DNA of 64,000 nucleotides. It comes from Helicobacter colisuis. GTDB lineage: Bacteria > Campylobacterota > Campylobacteria > Campylobacterales > Helicobacteraceae. Below are positions 8,630 to 17,628 of the stretch, piece by piece. A program made the position numbers and the translations under genes. Each line of letters opens with the position of its first letter. Positions within the stretch are counted from its first letter, which is position 1. The stretch spans positions 62,001 to 126,000 of the forward strand of contig NZ_JAMOKX010000005.1 in assembly GCF_023646285.1 (NCBI RefSeq). Direction: 5' to 3'. The notes beneath the pieces are model-generated. The model was not told where the DNA came from. It did no database searches and saw only the letters and a list, made by a program, of their open reading frames with translations.

Positions 8630-10222
8630 TTACCACAGAATCTTTTTTTCTTTGATAGTTTGCAAATAAATTTTATGGTTAGATTCTAGCATATCACGCG
8701 TATTTTCTGGGTGATAAATATGATAAGCCACTGCAACAAACTTTAATCGCCCAAACACTCCACCATTAAATAAAAATCGTGCGACAAACTCACTATCCTC
8801 GCGCCCCCAACCCACAAAGTTTTCATTAAACCCCTTAATGGCTTCGCAATCGGACTTATAAAAGCTCATATTGCATCCGCGAATACCTTTGATAAAATCT
8901 TTTTTGTCAAAAAATTTCAAATTTAGGCGCGAAAATCTAAAAATAATTCGCGCTAGAATCTTGCATCGCTTTGCTTTGAATCCCCCTAGATTAAAAGTGT
9001 TTTTATAAGCCTTTATCTGATTATTTTGTTTTGCTTCTAACATTGCTTGAGAAGCAGGAGAATCCAAAATCACGCGTGAGCCTTGCAAAAATAACTTTGG
9101 TGCGGCAAAAGCTAAATGATCTGCAACAAATAATGGATGGAGAATCATATCACCATCAATGATAATGATATATTCTCCTTTTGCTACTTTTATAGCCTTG
9201 TTACGAATTGTGCTTAGCATAAAACCCTTATCTTCTTGCCAAATATGCCTAAGCGGACAAGGAAAGGCGTGCGCATAAGTTTCTATTAGCTCTCTTGTGT
9301 CTTCCTTGCTACCATCATCAGCAATCAACACTTCTGTGGGCAACACAGCCAAATCCCTTACAGAATCTAAAACTAATGCTAACCTTTCTTTTTGATTATA
9401 AGTTGTGATAATAAGTGAAACACTTTTGGGTTTTTGAATAGTATTTTCATAAAGTTTCATGTATTTAAAAAAAGCGCCAAGTCCATTGCATACCGAAATC
9501 ACAAAACCCTTATAACCATACAAAAAACCTTTTTTTAAAACATAATTTCTAAAGAATGTCCAACTTCCATGAATGATTGCTTTTAATGGGCTTGAAGCTT
9601 TGTTAGCATTTTGCTGTGCCCAGAGAGTCGAATAACGCTGCATTTTCTCAAGCAAATGAGAAATACCATTAAAAGCATAATGCTTAAGCCCAGAATCTAG
9701 CTTGATAAGTCGCGCGTCTTTTGGCACAATAATACTCTCATGCACAATATTATCATTAAAACGCGTGTAATTCTTGCAAAATACACGCGTTACAAAATCA
9801 GGATACCACCCACAAGCCTTAATCCACTCACCATTATAGAGATTTTTGCGTGGCATTGCAATAAGAGTGCAAGAAAGCGGAAAATCCTCTGAAGTGCCAA
9901 AAAGTTTTGCAAGTAGCTCAAAGGTGTCAGATTCTAAAACCTCATCTGAATCAATGCTAAAAACCCAATCATTACTCGCATAATTCACAGCAAGATTTTT
10001 CAACGCACCAAACCCAATAAACTCACTTGTATAAATCTTAAGATTCTTATGCAATGTATTAAAATCTTGTGCGATTTTTTGTGTGTTATCACTACTACCA
10101 TTATCAAGCAAAATAATTTCATCAAAATTTTGCAAAGAATCTAGGCATTCTTGCAGTGTCGCTTCTGCATTTTTGACAATCAAAACCGCACTAATTTTTA
10201 TTTTTTCATCTCTTTTAATCAT
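8630..10222 (-). CDS. Two-domain GT2 glycosyltransferase (WaaE-like plus chondroitin-synthase-like)
   Basis: A 530-residue protein with two complete GT2 modules. Module one (residues about 8-250) resembles WaaE/KdtX beta-1,4-glucosyltransferases of the LPS inner core: ISAVLIVKNAEATLQECLDS, LLDNGSSDNT, FSIDSDEVLE, CGWYPDFVTRVFC. Module two (about 267-525) starts SVSLIITTYNQKERLALVLD, carries ADDGSKEDT and IIIDGDMILHPLF, and ends with FVGWGREDSEFVARFLFNGG, the C-terminal galactosyltransferase-type motif. A single polypeptide may therefore add two sugars or hold two donor sites. The start overlaps the purN stop by 8 bases. Confidence 0.85.
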   Translation of the reverse strand: MIKRDEKIKISAVLIVKNAEATLQECLDSLQNFDEIILLDNGSSDNTQKIAQDFNTLHKNLKIYTSEFIGFGALKNLAVNYASNDWVFSIDSDEVLESDTFELLAKLFGTSEDFPLSCTLIAMPRKNLYNGEWIKACGWYPDFVTRVFCKNYTRFNDNIVHESIIVPKDARLIKLDSGLKHYAFNGISHLLEKMQRYSTLWAQQNANKASSPLKAIIHGSWTFFRNYVLKKGFLYGYKGFVISVCNGLGAFFKYMKLYENTIQKPKSVSLIITTYNQKERLALVLDSVRDLAVLPTEVLIADDGSKEDTRELIETYAHAFPCPLRHIWQEDKGFMLSTIRNKAIKVAKGEYIIIIDGDMILHPLFVADHLAFAAPKLFLQGSRVILDSPASQAMLEAKQNNQIKAYKNTFNLGGFKAKRCKILARIIFRFSRLNLKFFDKKDFIKGIRGCNMSFYKSDCEAIKGFNENFVGWGREDSEFVARFLFNGGVFGRLKFVAVAYHIYHPENTRDMLESNHKIYLQTIKEKKILW

Positions 10223-10928
10223 CTCTGCTTATTGCCTCTAACACTGCTAAAGGATATAGACAATGCTCCAATTGATGAATCGCCACTTCATACGCTTCTA
10301 AGCTCTCAAGCTTAGCTATCACCCCTTGTGCGATTATCTCTCCGCTATCTAGCTCTTCACTCACCCAATGCACACTAACCCCACCTAACTTCATCTCTGA
10401 ATCAAAACTTTCTTTGATTCCATTAGCCCCTTTAAAAAGTGGCAAAAGCGATGGATGAATATTAATCGCCCTTATAGCAGAAGTAAAAACTGGAGTTAAA
10501 ATGCGCATAAATCCCGCTAAAACACACAAATCTAACTCATATTCTCTTAAAATTCCAACAAGCTCTTTATCAAAATCTTCACGCTTGGCAAAATTCTTGC
10601 TCTCTAGCACTTGTGTTTTGATGCCCAATCTCTTGGCACGCTCTAGCCCATAAGCCTCTGCCTTATTGCTTAGAGCTAATACAATTTCAACCCTAAATGC
10701 ATCTTGATCTTCTTTTGTTGCTTCTATAAACTCATACTCTAATCCCCCAATCAAAAACCCTTGCGAATCTTTAGGGGTAAATTTTCCTCGCTTTTTGAAA
10801 TATTTTCCATGTAAATTACGGATTAAAGCTTCCAAATTGCTTCCATTTCCACTAAAGAGAATCGCAATTCTTTTGATTCTTGATTCTAAGACCGCACCAT
10901 TTTTTGTAACTTTTGAATCTAGCATCAC
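10215..10928 (-). CDS. purN: Phosphoribosylglycinamide formyltransferase
   Basis: A 237-residue enzyme that formylates GAR with 10-formyl-tetrahydrofolate in purine synthesis. It has RIAILFSGNGSNLEAL near the N-terminus, CVLAGFMRIL, the catalytic NIHPSLLPLFKG (Asn and His, near residue 160) and ELDSGEIIAQG with the catalytic Asp. It is somewhat longer than the usual 190-210 residues: about 18 extra N-terminal residues and a small Lys-rich insertion after RNLHGKYF. The ATG overlaps the TGA of the 79-residue gene (ATGA) and its end overlaps the double GT2 by 8 bases. Confidence 0.93.
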   Translation of the reverse strand: MMLDSKVTKNGAVLESRIKRIAILFSGNGSNLEALIRNLHGKYFKKRGKFTPKDSQGFLIGGLEYEFIEATKEDQDAFRVEIVLALSNKAEAYGLERAKRLGIKTQVLESKNFAKREDFDKELVGILREYELDLCVLAGFMRILTPVFTSAIRAINIHPSLLPLFKGANGIKESFDSEMKLGGVSVHWVSEELDSGEIIAQGVIAKLESLEAYEVAIHQLEHCLYPLAVLEAISRDD

Positions 10929-11164
10929 TTTTTTCCAAAAAATTCTGGGTTATTTTTTTTAAGCTTTTCAATGTTTTCTAAAATTTCCTTCACTCCATAT
11001 TCCAAGCTCTCCTCATCAAGTCCATCAATATAAGCATCTAGTGCTTCTTGCATTTTGGCTTCAACCACACCTGAAAGCTTAAGTGCCACACAAAGCATAT
11101 CGCTAAGCTGAATAGAAAGCTCCTCAATCTCTTCTTCTAATTCTTTAATTCTCTCTTTACTCAT
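10925..11164 (-). CDS. Small coiled-coil protein of unknown function
   Basis: A 79-residue acidic protein. The first 25 residues (KERIKELEEEIEELSIQLSD) form a clear heptad pattern and the last 30 are again charged and helical; one Cys is at residue 25. No family recognised. It is translationally coupled to purN through ATGA and sits 46 bases downstream of the SGNH-like gene. ATG follows an AGGGAGA-type ribosome-binding site. It looks like a real gene because of the tight spacing and good start signals, but no function can be given. Confidence 0.65.
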   Translation of the reverse strand: MSKERIKELEEEIEELSIQLSDMLCVALKLSGVVEAKMQEALDAYIDGLDEESLEYGVKEILENIEKLKKNNPEFFGKK

Positions 11165-11210
11165 TATCTTCTCCCTTTAACTTGGCTATTTTTGATAGCT
11201 TTTAGTGCTT

Positions 11211-12311
11211 TTATTTCTCTAATATTTTTGAATCTTTTATGATATTAATTAGTGGCGTTAAATCATAATCTTGGATTTTTTGCTCAAAAATATCAAAATA
11301 AGATTCTATATTATCAGGCGTTAAAATATGCTTTTTGTTTTGTATCGAATCAAGTTGCAAAGAATTCATATCAATATTGTAATGAATAGTGTCTCCTGCG
11401 TAATTTCTTATATCATCTGCGTAATCTAAAGTATCAAATCCATAAATTGTAACATTTTTTAAATCTTTTGTTTGCTCAAGCAACCAATAAATAATTTTTT
11501 TTTGCCCTATAAACGCTTTAGGGTTAATTTTAAAATGAAGTCTTGAATAAGGGGGTAAAATCAGATGAAATTGGGTATTAGGATATTTTTTTATAAAAGA
11601 AAGGAGAAAAGTTTCTAATAGCTCTTGCTCCTTACTTACATCAATACGATCAAGATCAAATTCTACAGGCTTACTTTGCGGAAGGCTTTTTAATGACTCT
11701 TGCTTAAAAATATCTGGATTGTATTTGATCCAATTCTCAAAACCACCCAATCTTTTTTGGTGCTTCTCTTCCCTAATCCATTGTAAAAGCGTTTCTAGGT
11801 TTTCTTTTCCAATACATTTTTCTTTTTTGCTAAAAGTTAAAGTGCAGATGATAAATCTATCATTCAAATAAGCCTCAAAGTCATTTAATAAGGATTCATC
11901 ATAAAGAAGTTGAAAATTTGGCTTAGTTGAAACTTCATCACTAAAAGCGTCTAAAGAATAAATAAGAGTCTTAGGGTTTTGATACCTAAATAAATAATTC
12001 AAAATAATTCCTCTCTCTTTGGTAGTGCTAGCAGCAGGAGAAATATTAACCCAATTACCTCCTAATTTCCTATTAGCTTCTTTTGCAGAGGTGTTTTGGA
12101 GCATTGAAGTTCCCAAAATATAAGAATCAAAATTATAATGCCTAATAATAGCCCTAGCTCCTAATCGCATCTCACCAAAAAATCTTTCCTCCTTTAAAAA
12201 ACTCTTATGAAAGATTTGCATAGGATCATAAAAATAAATTAACCCCAAAGATAAAAAAGACAATAAAATAAAAAATGCAAACGAATAAACAATAAATCTA
12301 AAATAACTCAT
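11211..12311 (-). CDS. SGNH-like membrane-anchored protein, MBOAT partner
   Basis: A 366-residue protein with one N-terminal membrane segment (residues about 6-28) and a periplasmic remainder. SGNH/GDSL-type landmarks are visible: YILGTSMLQNTSA near residue 64, with the putative nucleophile Ser in GTS, and GDTIHYN near residue 315 matching the family's D-x-x-H end block. In AlgJ/DltD/PatB systems such proteins work with an MBOAT channel enzyme to put acetyl or acyl groups on an extracytoplasmic polymer. The MBOAT gene lies just 7 bases upstream in the same direction, which supports a pair. Overall similarity to any named member is too low by eye for a symbol. Confidence 0.65.
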   Translation of the reverse strand: MSYFRFIVYSFAFFILLSFLSLGLIYFYDPMQIFHKSFLKEERFFGEMRLGARAIIRHYNFDSYILGTSMLQNTSAKEANRKLGGNWVNISPAASTTKERGIILNYLFRYQNPKTLIYSLDAFSDEVSTKPNFQLLYDESLLNDFEAYLNDRFIICTLTFSKKEKCIGKENLETLLQWIREEKHQKRLGGFENWIKYNPDIFKQESLKSLPQSKPVEFDLDRIDVSKEQELLETFLLSFIKKYPNTQFHLILPPYSRLHFKINPKAFIGQKKIIYWLLEQTKDLKNVTIYGFDTLDYADDIRNYAGDTIHYNIDMNSLQLDSIQNKKHILTPDNIESYFDIFEQKIQDYDLTPLINIIKDSKILEK

Positions 12312-12318
12312 AAAATCC

Positions 12319-13854
12319 CTAAAAATTAAAATAGATAAACTCTACATAAGGAGTTATACTAAGTGTAACAATAGAAATATAAAATAAAATTCCCGCAAAA
12401 AGAACATTCTTCCATGAGGGCTTAAAATCCTCTAAAAGCTCAATGCTATTTTTTGTACATAAAATCACAATAAACCCAATGATTAAATAAAATAATGTTT
12501 CATTTCTTCCCTCAAGATGTGCTAGAAGTTTGGGGATATGTCTTGCTTTTTCTGGTAATTCTACCCATACAATTCCAAACATTCCTTGCAATAAATTCAA
12601 AGCACCTTGTAAATTCTCTGATCTAAAGAATATCCAAGTGAGATTAAGAAAATTAAAAGTAAGAAACCAACAGAGAATCTTATAAAAACGACTTTGTAAA
12701 AATGCACTTTTTTGCCAATTAAAAGACTCCAGCAAATACCCATAAGCTCTATGCAAACACATTGCAATCCCATGCAATGCACCCCAAATCACAAACCCAA
12801 AACCAGCCCCATGCCAAATTCCACTTAAAAAAGCAACAATAAAAAGATTTCTAAGTGTAAGAATCTTTGAGCCCTTATTCCCTCCTAGCGGAATATAAAT
12901 ATAATCCTTTAAAAATTTACCTAAAGTGATATGCCATTTTCTCCAAAACTCCGTAATATTGAGTGCCTTATAAGGGGAATTAAAATTGATTGGCAAAAGA
13001 ATTCCAAAGAACAATCCTAAACCTATCGCCATATCACAATATCCGCTAAAGTCAAAATAAAGCTGAAAGGTATAAGCAAGTGAAGTTACCCAAGATTCTG
13101 CTATATTTAAAGATCCGCCATTTTCCACTATGCTAAATCCATTATTCGCCCATTTTGCAAAGCTATCTGCAATAAAAACTTTTTTAAACAAACCTATAGA
13201 AAAGATAAATACACCTTTTGCAATCTTATCCCATTGTATCCAAGTGTTGTAAAAAAGCGTTTGGAATTGTGGCATCATTTCTTTGTGATGCACGATAGGA
13301 CCTGCTATAAGCTGCGGAAAAAAACTAACAAATAAACAATAATCTAAAAAATCAATCTTAGAATCACCCAAAAAAGTATTTTCTTCTAAATCTTTAACAT
13401 CAATTTTTTTGTAACAATCCACCAAAAAAGCAATCTGTTGAAAAGTAAAAAATGAAATGGCGAGTGGCAAAAGAATATGAGGCAAAGGAATGCTAAAATC
13501 CAATTGAAAAAATTTAGAGAATAAATTAAAGTTTTCTAAGAAAAAGTCTGTATATTTAAAAAATCCGAGCAATACAAGATTAAAAAAGATTCCAAGATAA
13601 AGATAAAATTTAGCTTGATTATTCTTTTTAGAGAGGCTCTTTAGGATTAACAAAGCAATTCCATAGTTTGCAAAAATCGAAAACAAAAGGATTCCAAGAT
13701 ATTTTATCTCCCAAAAAGCATAAAAAAACAAGCTGCCAAGCGCCAAAAAAAGTTTTGCCAAAAAATTCTGTTTAAAATATTTTAAACCATAGAATCCTGC
13801 AAACATTACAGGCAAAAAAGCAAAAATAAAGATATAAGAACTAAATACCATCAA
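12319..13854 (-). CDS. MBOAT family O-acyltransferase (AlgI/PatA-like)
   Basis: A 511-residue polytopic inner-membrane protein with about 11-12 hydrophobic segments. It has the AlgI-type motifs QQIAFLVDCYKK, YCLFVSFFPQLIAGPIVHH (near residue 178), QLYFDFSGYCDMAIGLG (near 263), NITEFWRKWHITLGKFLKDY (near 305) and the catalytic histidine in LSGIWHGAGFGFVIWGALHG (near residue 345). Relatives are the alginate O-acetylase AlgI and the peptidoglycan O-acetylation protein PatA of Campylobacter. With the SGNH-like neighbour it probably transports acetyl groups across the membrane for O-acetylation of peptidoglycan or a surface polymer. Confidence 0.88.
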   Translation of the reverse strand: MMVFSSYIFIFAFLPVMFAGFYGLKYFKQNFLAKLFLALGSLFFYAFWEIKYLGILLFSIFANYGIALLILKSLSKKNNQAKFYLYLGIFFNLVLLGFFKYTDFFLENFNLFSKFFQLDFSIPLPHILLPLAISFFTFQQIAFLVDCYKKIDVKDLEENTFLGDSKIDFLDYCLFVSFFPQLIAGPIVHHKEMMPQFQTLFYNTWIQWDKIAKGVFIFSIGLFKKVFIADSFAKWANNGFSIVENGGSLNIAESWVTSLAYTFQLYFDFSGYCDMAIGLGLFFGILLPINFNSPYKALNITEFWRKWHITLGKFLKDYIYIPLGGNKGSKILTLRNLFIVAFLSGIWHGAGFGFVIWGALHGIAMCLHRAYGYLLESFNWQKSAFLQSRFYKILCWFLTFNFLNLTWIFFRSENLQGALNLLQGMFGIVWVELPEKARHIPKLLAHLEGRNETLFYLIIGFIVILCTKNSIELLEDFKPSWKNVLFAGILFYISIVTLSITPYVEFIYFNF

Positions 13855-13869
13855 ATATTCCTAGCATTT

Positions 13870-14919
13870 TTAACAATCTTTAAAGATTTGTTCAACAAAA
13901 TCTTTAATATCCTCATAAATAAAACTCTCTTTAAAATCCTCAATTTTTCCACCACTTGCATTGGGATGTCCGCCTCCATTGAAATATTTCTTTGCTATTG
14001 CACTCACATCGCAATTACCATTTGCTCTCAAGCTCACATTTCCTCTTGCACTCACATCAAGAAAAAAATCAAAATCTGCGTGTGTTTTTAAAAATAAATT
14101 TGCCAAAACTGAAATATTGCCAATCCCATAGCTCAAAAAACCTCGGTATTTTTCACAATACAAACTACATCTATCTGTCTTTTGCCCTAAAAGCTCATTT
14201 TGAAAACGCGAGACAAGATTATCTAGCGTATCACTAAGCAAACTCCCCTTTAAGTAGCGTTTTTTCATTTCCAAAATTGCATTATCAAGCAAAATATGTC
14301 CCTTCTCATCTCCCAAAAAACAACTTGATTCTCGCAAAAGAGCAAGTTTATATGCCCTATCCTCATCATCAAACATAAAGCGATTAACTTCCTTGCATTC
14401 TACGATTAATCGCATCGCAACCTTGCCAAACTCAAAGGCAAAACCCTCTTCATTCCACAAATCAATGCTATTAATCATCTCCACCATAGGTTCTAGCCAT
14501 ACCCTCACACTCTCATCAAGCCCAAATCTCTCTAATAGCGTGTCATAGACTATCTTTGTGGCACATCGCTTCGTATCTAGCACATACCACTCAAATTTAT
14601 TTGCACATTCTTGTCCGCTTTTGTGATGATCGAGCAATTCATAACTCACTTGATAACCATTTAAATTAAGCTCCAAAATCTCTTTTTTTAGTTCTTCGCA
14701 TTCTTTTAAAGTCAAATTTAAATCGCTAATTAAAATATGTGATTCGACTTTATTTTTTCTAATATCCCTAAAAATCTGCTCCAATCTAGCCAAAACTTCC
14801 TTACCATAATTAGCATTATAAAAAAAGATTTGACTAGCCTTGCTTTTATAAAATTCATTGCTCACAAGCTGGCAACCATAGCCATCTAAATCAATGTGTG
14901 AGAGGTGAAAAAAGTGCAT
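13870..14919 (-). CDS. DHH family phosphoesterase
   Basis: A 349-residue cytoplasmic DHH/DHHA1 protein. The N-terminal domain has the metal-binding SHIDLDGYG (residues 7-15), LISDLN (near 65) and the LLDHHKSGQE DHH motif (near 98). The C-terminal DHHA1 domain ends with FNGGGHPNASGGKI (near residue 320), the nucleic-acid-binding GGGH motif. Family members are nanoRNases, oligoribonucleases or cyclic-dinucleotide phosphodiesterases; which activity applies is open. The same neighbour, next to flhA and rpsO, is found in H. pylori, so the arrangement is conserved rather than acquired. Confidence 0.87.
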   Translation of the reverse strand: MHFFHLSHIDLDGYGCQLVSNEFYKSKASQIFFYNANYGKEVLARLEQIFRDIRKNKVESHILISDLNLTLKECEELKKEILELNLNGYQVSYELLDHHKSGQECANKFEWYVLDTKRCATKIVYDTLLERFGLDESVRVWLEPMVEMINSIDLWNEEGFAFEFGKVAMRLIVECKEVNRFMFDDEDRAYKLALLRESSCFLGDEKGHILLDNAILEMKKRYLKGSLLSDTLDNLVSRFQNELLGQKTDRCSLYCEKYRGFLSYGIGNISVLANLFLKTHADFDFFLDVSARGNVSLRANGNCDVSAIAKKYFNGGGHPNASGGKIEDFKESFIYEDIKDFVEQIFKDC

Positions 14920-14928
14920 TTTTTTCCT

Positions 14929-17193
14929 TTAAACTGAGAAATCAATACTTCCCAAAATTTCAAATTTACTTTGATAATCAATCTCTGCCGTGCTTAAAAC
15001 CACGATATTACGCCCAAAACCATATTGCTCCAAAAAGATTGCCAAAGGCTTTCTAAGCACCATAGGCACACCACCAATGATAGTTGGCACCGCCCCCATA
15101 GAAACCCCTTTTTGATAAGCCACATTAATAGCATCTAAAAGACTTTGCGATTCAGTAGGACTTAAGCGCAATCTTTGACCGATTTTTTGTTGATCGGGCA
15201 ATTTTTCCAACAAAAACTGCTCCATAGTAGGTGAAAGCACAAAATAGCGTAAGATTCCGTCATCACTTTGAAAATTATGTGTAATTAAGCGTTTTAGACA
15301 CGCCCTTACATATTCACTCAAAGTCGGCAAATCCGACTTGTATGCTGGATAACCATCAGCAATGGCTTCAGCAATACTTAGCATATCTTTAATAGGAATT
15401 TGCTCGTGTAATAATTCTTTTAAAATATGCTGGATACTTCCAATGCCCACGCCTTTAATCTCTTCTGCCAAAATTGGATAATCTTGCCCAAGTTTGCCAA
15501 TAAGATTAGCAACTTCTTGACGCGTGAGCAATTCTTCGGCGTATTGTTTGATTAACTCTTGAATATGTGTTGAAATCACCGTAGCACCATCAATGATTGT
15601 ATATCCTTCAATAATTGCATCTTCTTTTTTGTCTTCATTAATCCAATAAGCATCTAATCCAAAAACTGGCTCTTTGGTGGGAATACCATCAGGCAATTCC
15701 CCCACAAATCCGCTTGAAGCAATTGCCAAATATTTATCAACCATAATCTTGCCCCTACCAATTTCAATCTCTTTGAGCAAAATTTGATATTCATCAGGAG
15801 CAAGATTCAAATCATCTCTTAAATGAACCATAGGCACTAAGATTCCATAGTCTGTTGCCATAGTCTTACGAATCGCCCGAATCTTATTGACTAATTCTCC
15901 GCCCTGTGCAGGATCGGCAAATTTAATAAGTTGATAACCAAGCCCTACACGCAAGATTTTTACCTTTAATGCCTTGTCAATTTCAGCTTCTTCTCTTTTT
16001 TTGCGTTCTTCTTCACTTTCTTGAGGTTGTGGTTTTGGTGCTGTTTGCTGTGCATTTTGAGTAGTTTGCCCTCCTTTTTTTGCTTGTCTTTGCGGAAGTG
16101 TAGTTTGCTCATTTGGACTATCTTTTCTGCGCACTTTTTGGAAAAGCGATTCAACATATTTCCATACTTCTCCATCTTTTTGTTTATTTAAAAGTAGTGC
16201 TAAAGACAAAAATATCAATCCAACAAACCCCAAAGAAAGCGTAGGCAATCCAGGGACAAGGGCAAACATTAGCAAAATACAACCCACAATCATTAGAGTT
16301 TTTGATTCATTAATGAGCTGATCAATGATTCCAGAAGCAAAATTTTCTCCCTCTTTACTAAAACGCGTTACGATAATACCTGTTGCTGTAGAGACAATTA
16401 AAGCAGGAAGTTGAGAAACTAATCCATCTCCAATCGTTAAAATAGTAAAAGTAGAAGCCGCATCTGCCACACCCATATCGCGTTGAAATACTCCAATTAA
16501 AAAACCGCCAATAATATTAATAAGCGTGATGATGATTCCTGCAATAGCATCACCCTTTACAAATTTATTAGCACCATCCATAGAACCATAAAAATCCGCT
16601 TCTGCTGCTAATTCATCACGCCTTGCTTTAGCTTCCTCTTGTCCAATTAATCCTGTATTTAAGTCTGCATCAATTGCCATTTGCTTCCCGGGCATTGCAT
16701 CAAGCGTAAAACGAGCCTTCACTTCTGAAACTCTTGTAGAACCATTGGTAACAACCATAAAGTTAATAATTATCAAAATGATAAACAAGATAATTCCAAT
16801 AACATAATTTCCGCCCACAACAAACTGCCCAAAAGCCGTGATAATATCGCTCACTGCCTCTGGTCCTAAATGTCCATTACTCAAAATCATTCTTGTAGTA
16901 GCAATATTTAGCGAAAGTCTAAAAAGCGTAACAATCAAAAGCAAAGTGGGAAAAGCCGAAAAATCCGTTGGTTTTTTAACATAAAGGGCTATAAGAATAA
17001 TCAAGACTGAAAGTGCAATGGAGATTACCAAGAAAAGGTCAAGCAATGCACCAGGGAGTGGCACGATGATAATCGCCAAAATCGCTACAATAAAAAAAAC
17101 AACCGTTAAGTCTTTAGAACCCGTTAATTGCGATAAAAAAGGCGAGATTCTGCTAAAAAAAGATGCTTTTTGTCCTGTTTGTGCCAAACCCAC
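14929..17193 (-). CDS. flhA: Flagellar export apparatus protein FlhA
   Basis: A 754-residue inner-membrane gate of the flagellar type III secretion system. Residues about 25-340 carry about eight membrane segments, including LFRLSLNIATTR, the FHIPEP signature region with DAMPGKQMAIDADLNTG (near residue 180) and the ARRDELAAEADFYGSMDGANKF loop. A charged linker rich in Gln and Lys (about 350-400) leads to the cytoplasmic FlhA-C domain (about 405-754) with YTIIDGATVISTHI and the IPTIIGGVPMVLRKP end. In Helicobacter FlhA is also needed for the FlgSR/sigma-54 cascade. It is transcribed away from rpsO, as in H. pylori. Confidence 0.97.
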   Translation of the reverse strand: MGLAQTGQKASFFSRISPFLSQLTGSKDLTVVFFIVAILAIIIVPLPGALLDLFLVISIALSVLIILIALYVKKPTDFSAFPTLLLIVTLFRLSLNIATTRMILSNGHLGPEAVSDIITAFGQFVVGGNYVIGIILFIILIIINFMVVTNGSTRVSEVKARFTLDAMPGKQMAIDADLNTGLIGQEEAKARRDELAAEADFYGSMDGANKFVKGDAIAGIIITLINIIGGFLIGVFQRDMGVADAASTFTILTIGDGLVSQLPALIVSTATGIIVTRFSKEGENFASGIIDQLINESKTLMIVGCILLMFALVPGLPTLSLGFVGLIFLSLALLLNKQKDGEVWKYVESLFQKVRRKDSPNEQTTLPQRQAKKGGQTTQNAQQTAPKPQPQESEEERKKREEAEIDKALKVKILRVGLGYQLIKFADPAQGGELVNKIRAIRKTMATDYGILVPMVHLRDDLNLAPDEYQILLKEIEIGRGKIMVDKYLAIASSGFVGELPDGIPTKEPVFGLDAYWINEDKKEDAIIEGYTIIDGATVISTHIQELIKQYAEELLTRQEVANLIGKLGQDYPILAEEIKGVGIGSIQHILKELLHEQIPIKDMLSIAEAIADGYPAYKSDLPTLSEYVRACLKRLITHNFQSDDGILRYFVLSPTMEQFLLEKLPDQQKIGQRLRLSPTESQSLLDAINVAYQKGVSMGAVPTIIGGVPMVLRKPLAIFLEQYGFGRNIVVLSTAEIDYQSKFEILGSIDFSV

Positions 17194-17294
17194 TCCAAAC
17201 CTATAAAAATAATAAGTCTGTAATTTTAATCGTTTTTGCCCATTAAAATCAATATAAATTTAAAATTTTTTATCTTTTTTCAAAAAAATTATGC

Positions 17295-17300
17295 TACAAT
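17295..17300 (+). promoter_or_regulatory. Extended -10 box of rpsO
   Basis: TGCTACAAT forms an extended -10 (TGn plus TACAAT) 36 bases upstream of the rpsO ATG; a perfect AGGAGG ribosome-binding site follows at 17324-17329. Confidence 0.6.
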
Positions 17301-17336
17301 CATAGCTTTTAAAATTACCAATCAGGAGGTCTTATT

Positions 17337-17612
17337 ATGGCTCAAGATTCGGCGAAAAAAAGAGAAATTACTTCTGCTTTTGCTAGAAATCCTAAAGACA
17401 CAGGCTCAGTTGAAGTGCAAGTGGCACTTTTAAGCGATAGAATTAAAACCTTAACAGAACATTTAAAGGTGAATAAAAAAGATCACTCTAGTCGTTTAGG
17501 TTTAAGAAAAATTGTTTCTCACAGAAAAAGATTGCTTAGCTACCTTAAAGGAAAAGATTTCAAGCGCTATGCGACTCTTATTGAAAAGCTAGGATTAAAA
17601 GATAGAGGTTAA
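17337..17612 (+). CDS. rpsO: Small ribosomal subunit protein uS15
   Basis: A 91-residue primary 16S rRNA binding protein of the 30S platform. The family features are [21 protein letters not shown] (shortened here), the [22 protein letters not shown] helix-loop with its rRNA-contacting His/Asp/Ser, and the C-terminal [13 protein letters not shown]. The ATG stands 7 bases after a perfect AGGAGG. It is a single-gene unit between divergent flhA and convergent recG, with its own promoter and terminator. Confidence 0.97.
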   Translation: MAQDSAKKREITSAFARNPKDTGSVEVQVALLSDRIKTLTEHLKVNKKDHSSRLGLRKIVSHRKRLLSYLKGKDFKRYATLIEKLGLKDRG

Positions 17613-17624
17613 TTCCTCTCTTTT
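17597..17624 (+). terminator. Rho-independent terminator after rpsO
   Basis: The stem AGAGG/CCTCT is extended by AAAAG/CTTTT around a two-base bulge, with loop TTAATT, and the plus strand continues CTTTTATTCTC. The stop codon of rpsO lies in the loop. It may also serve the convergent recG. Confidence 0.6.
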
Positions 17625-17628
17625 ATTC

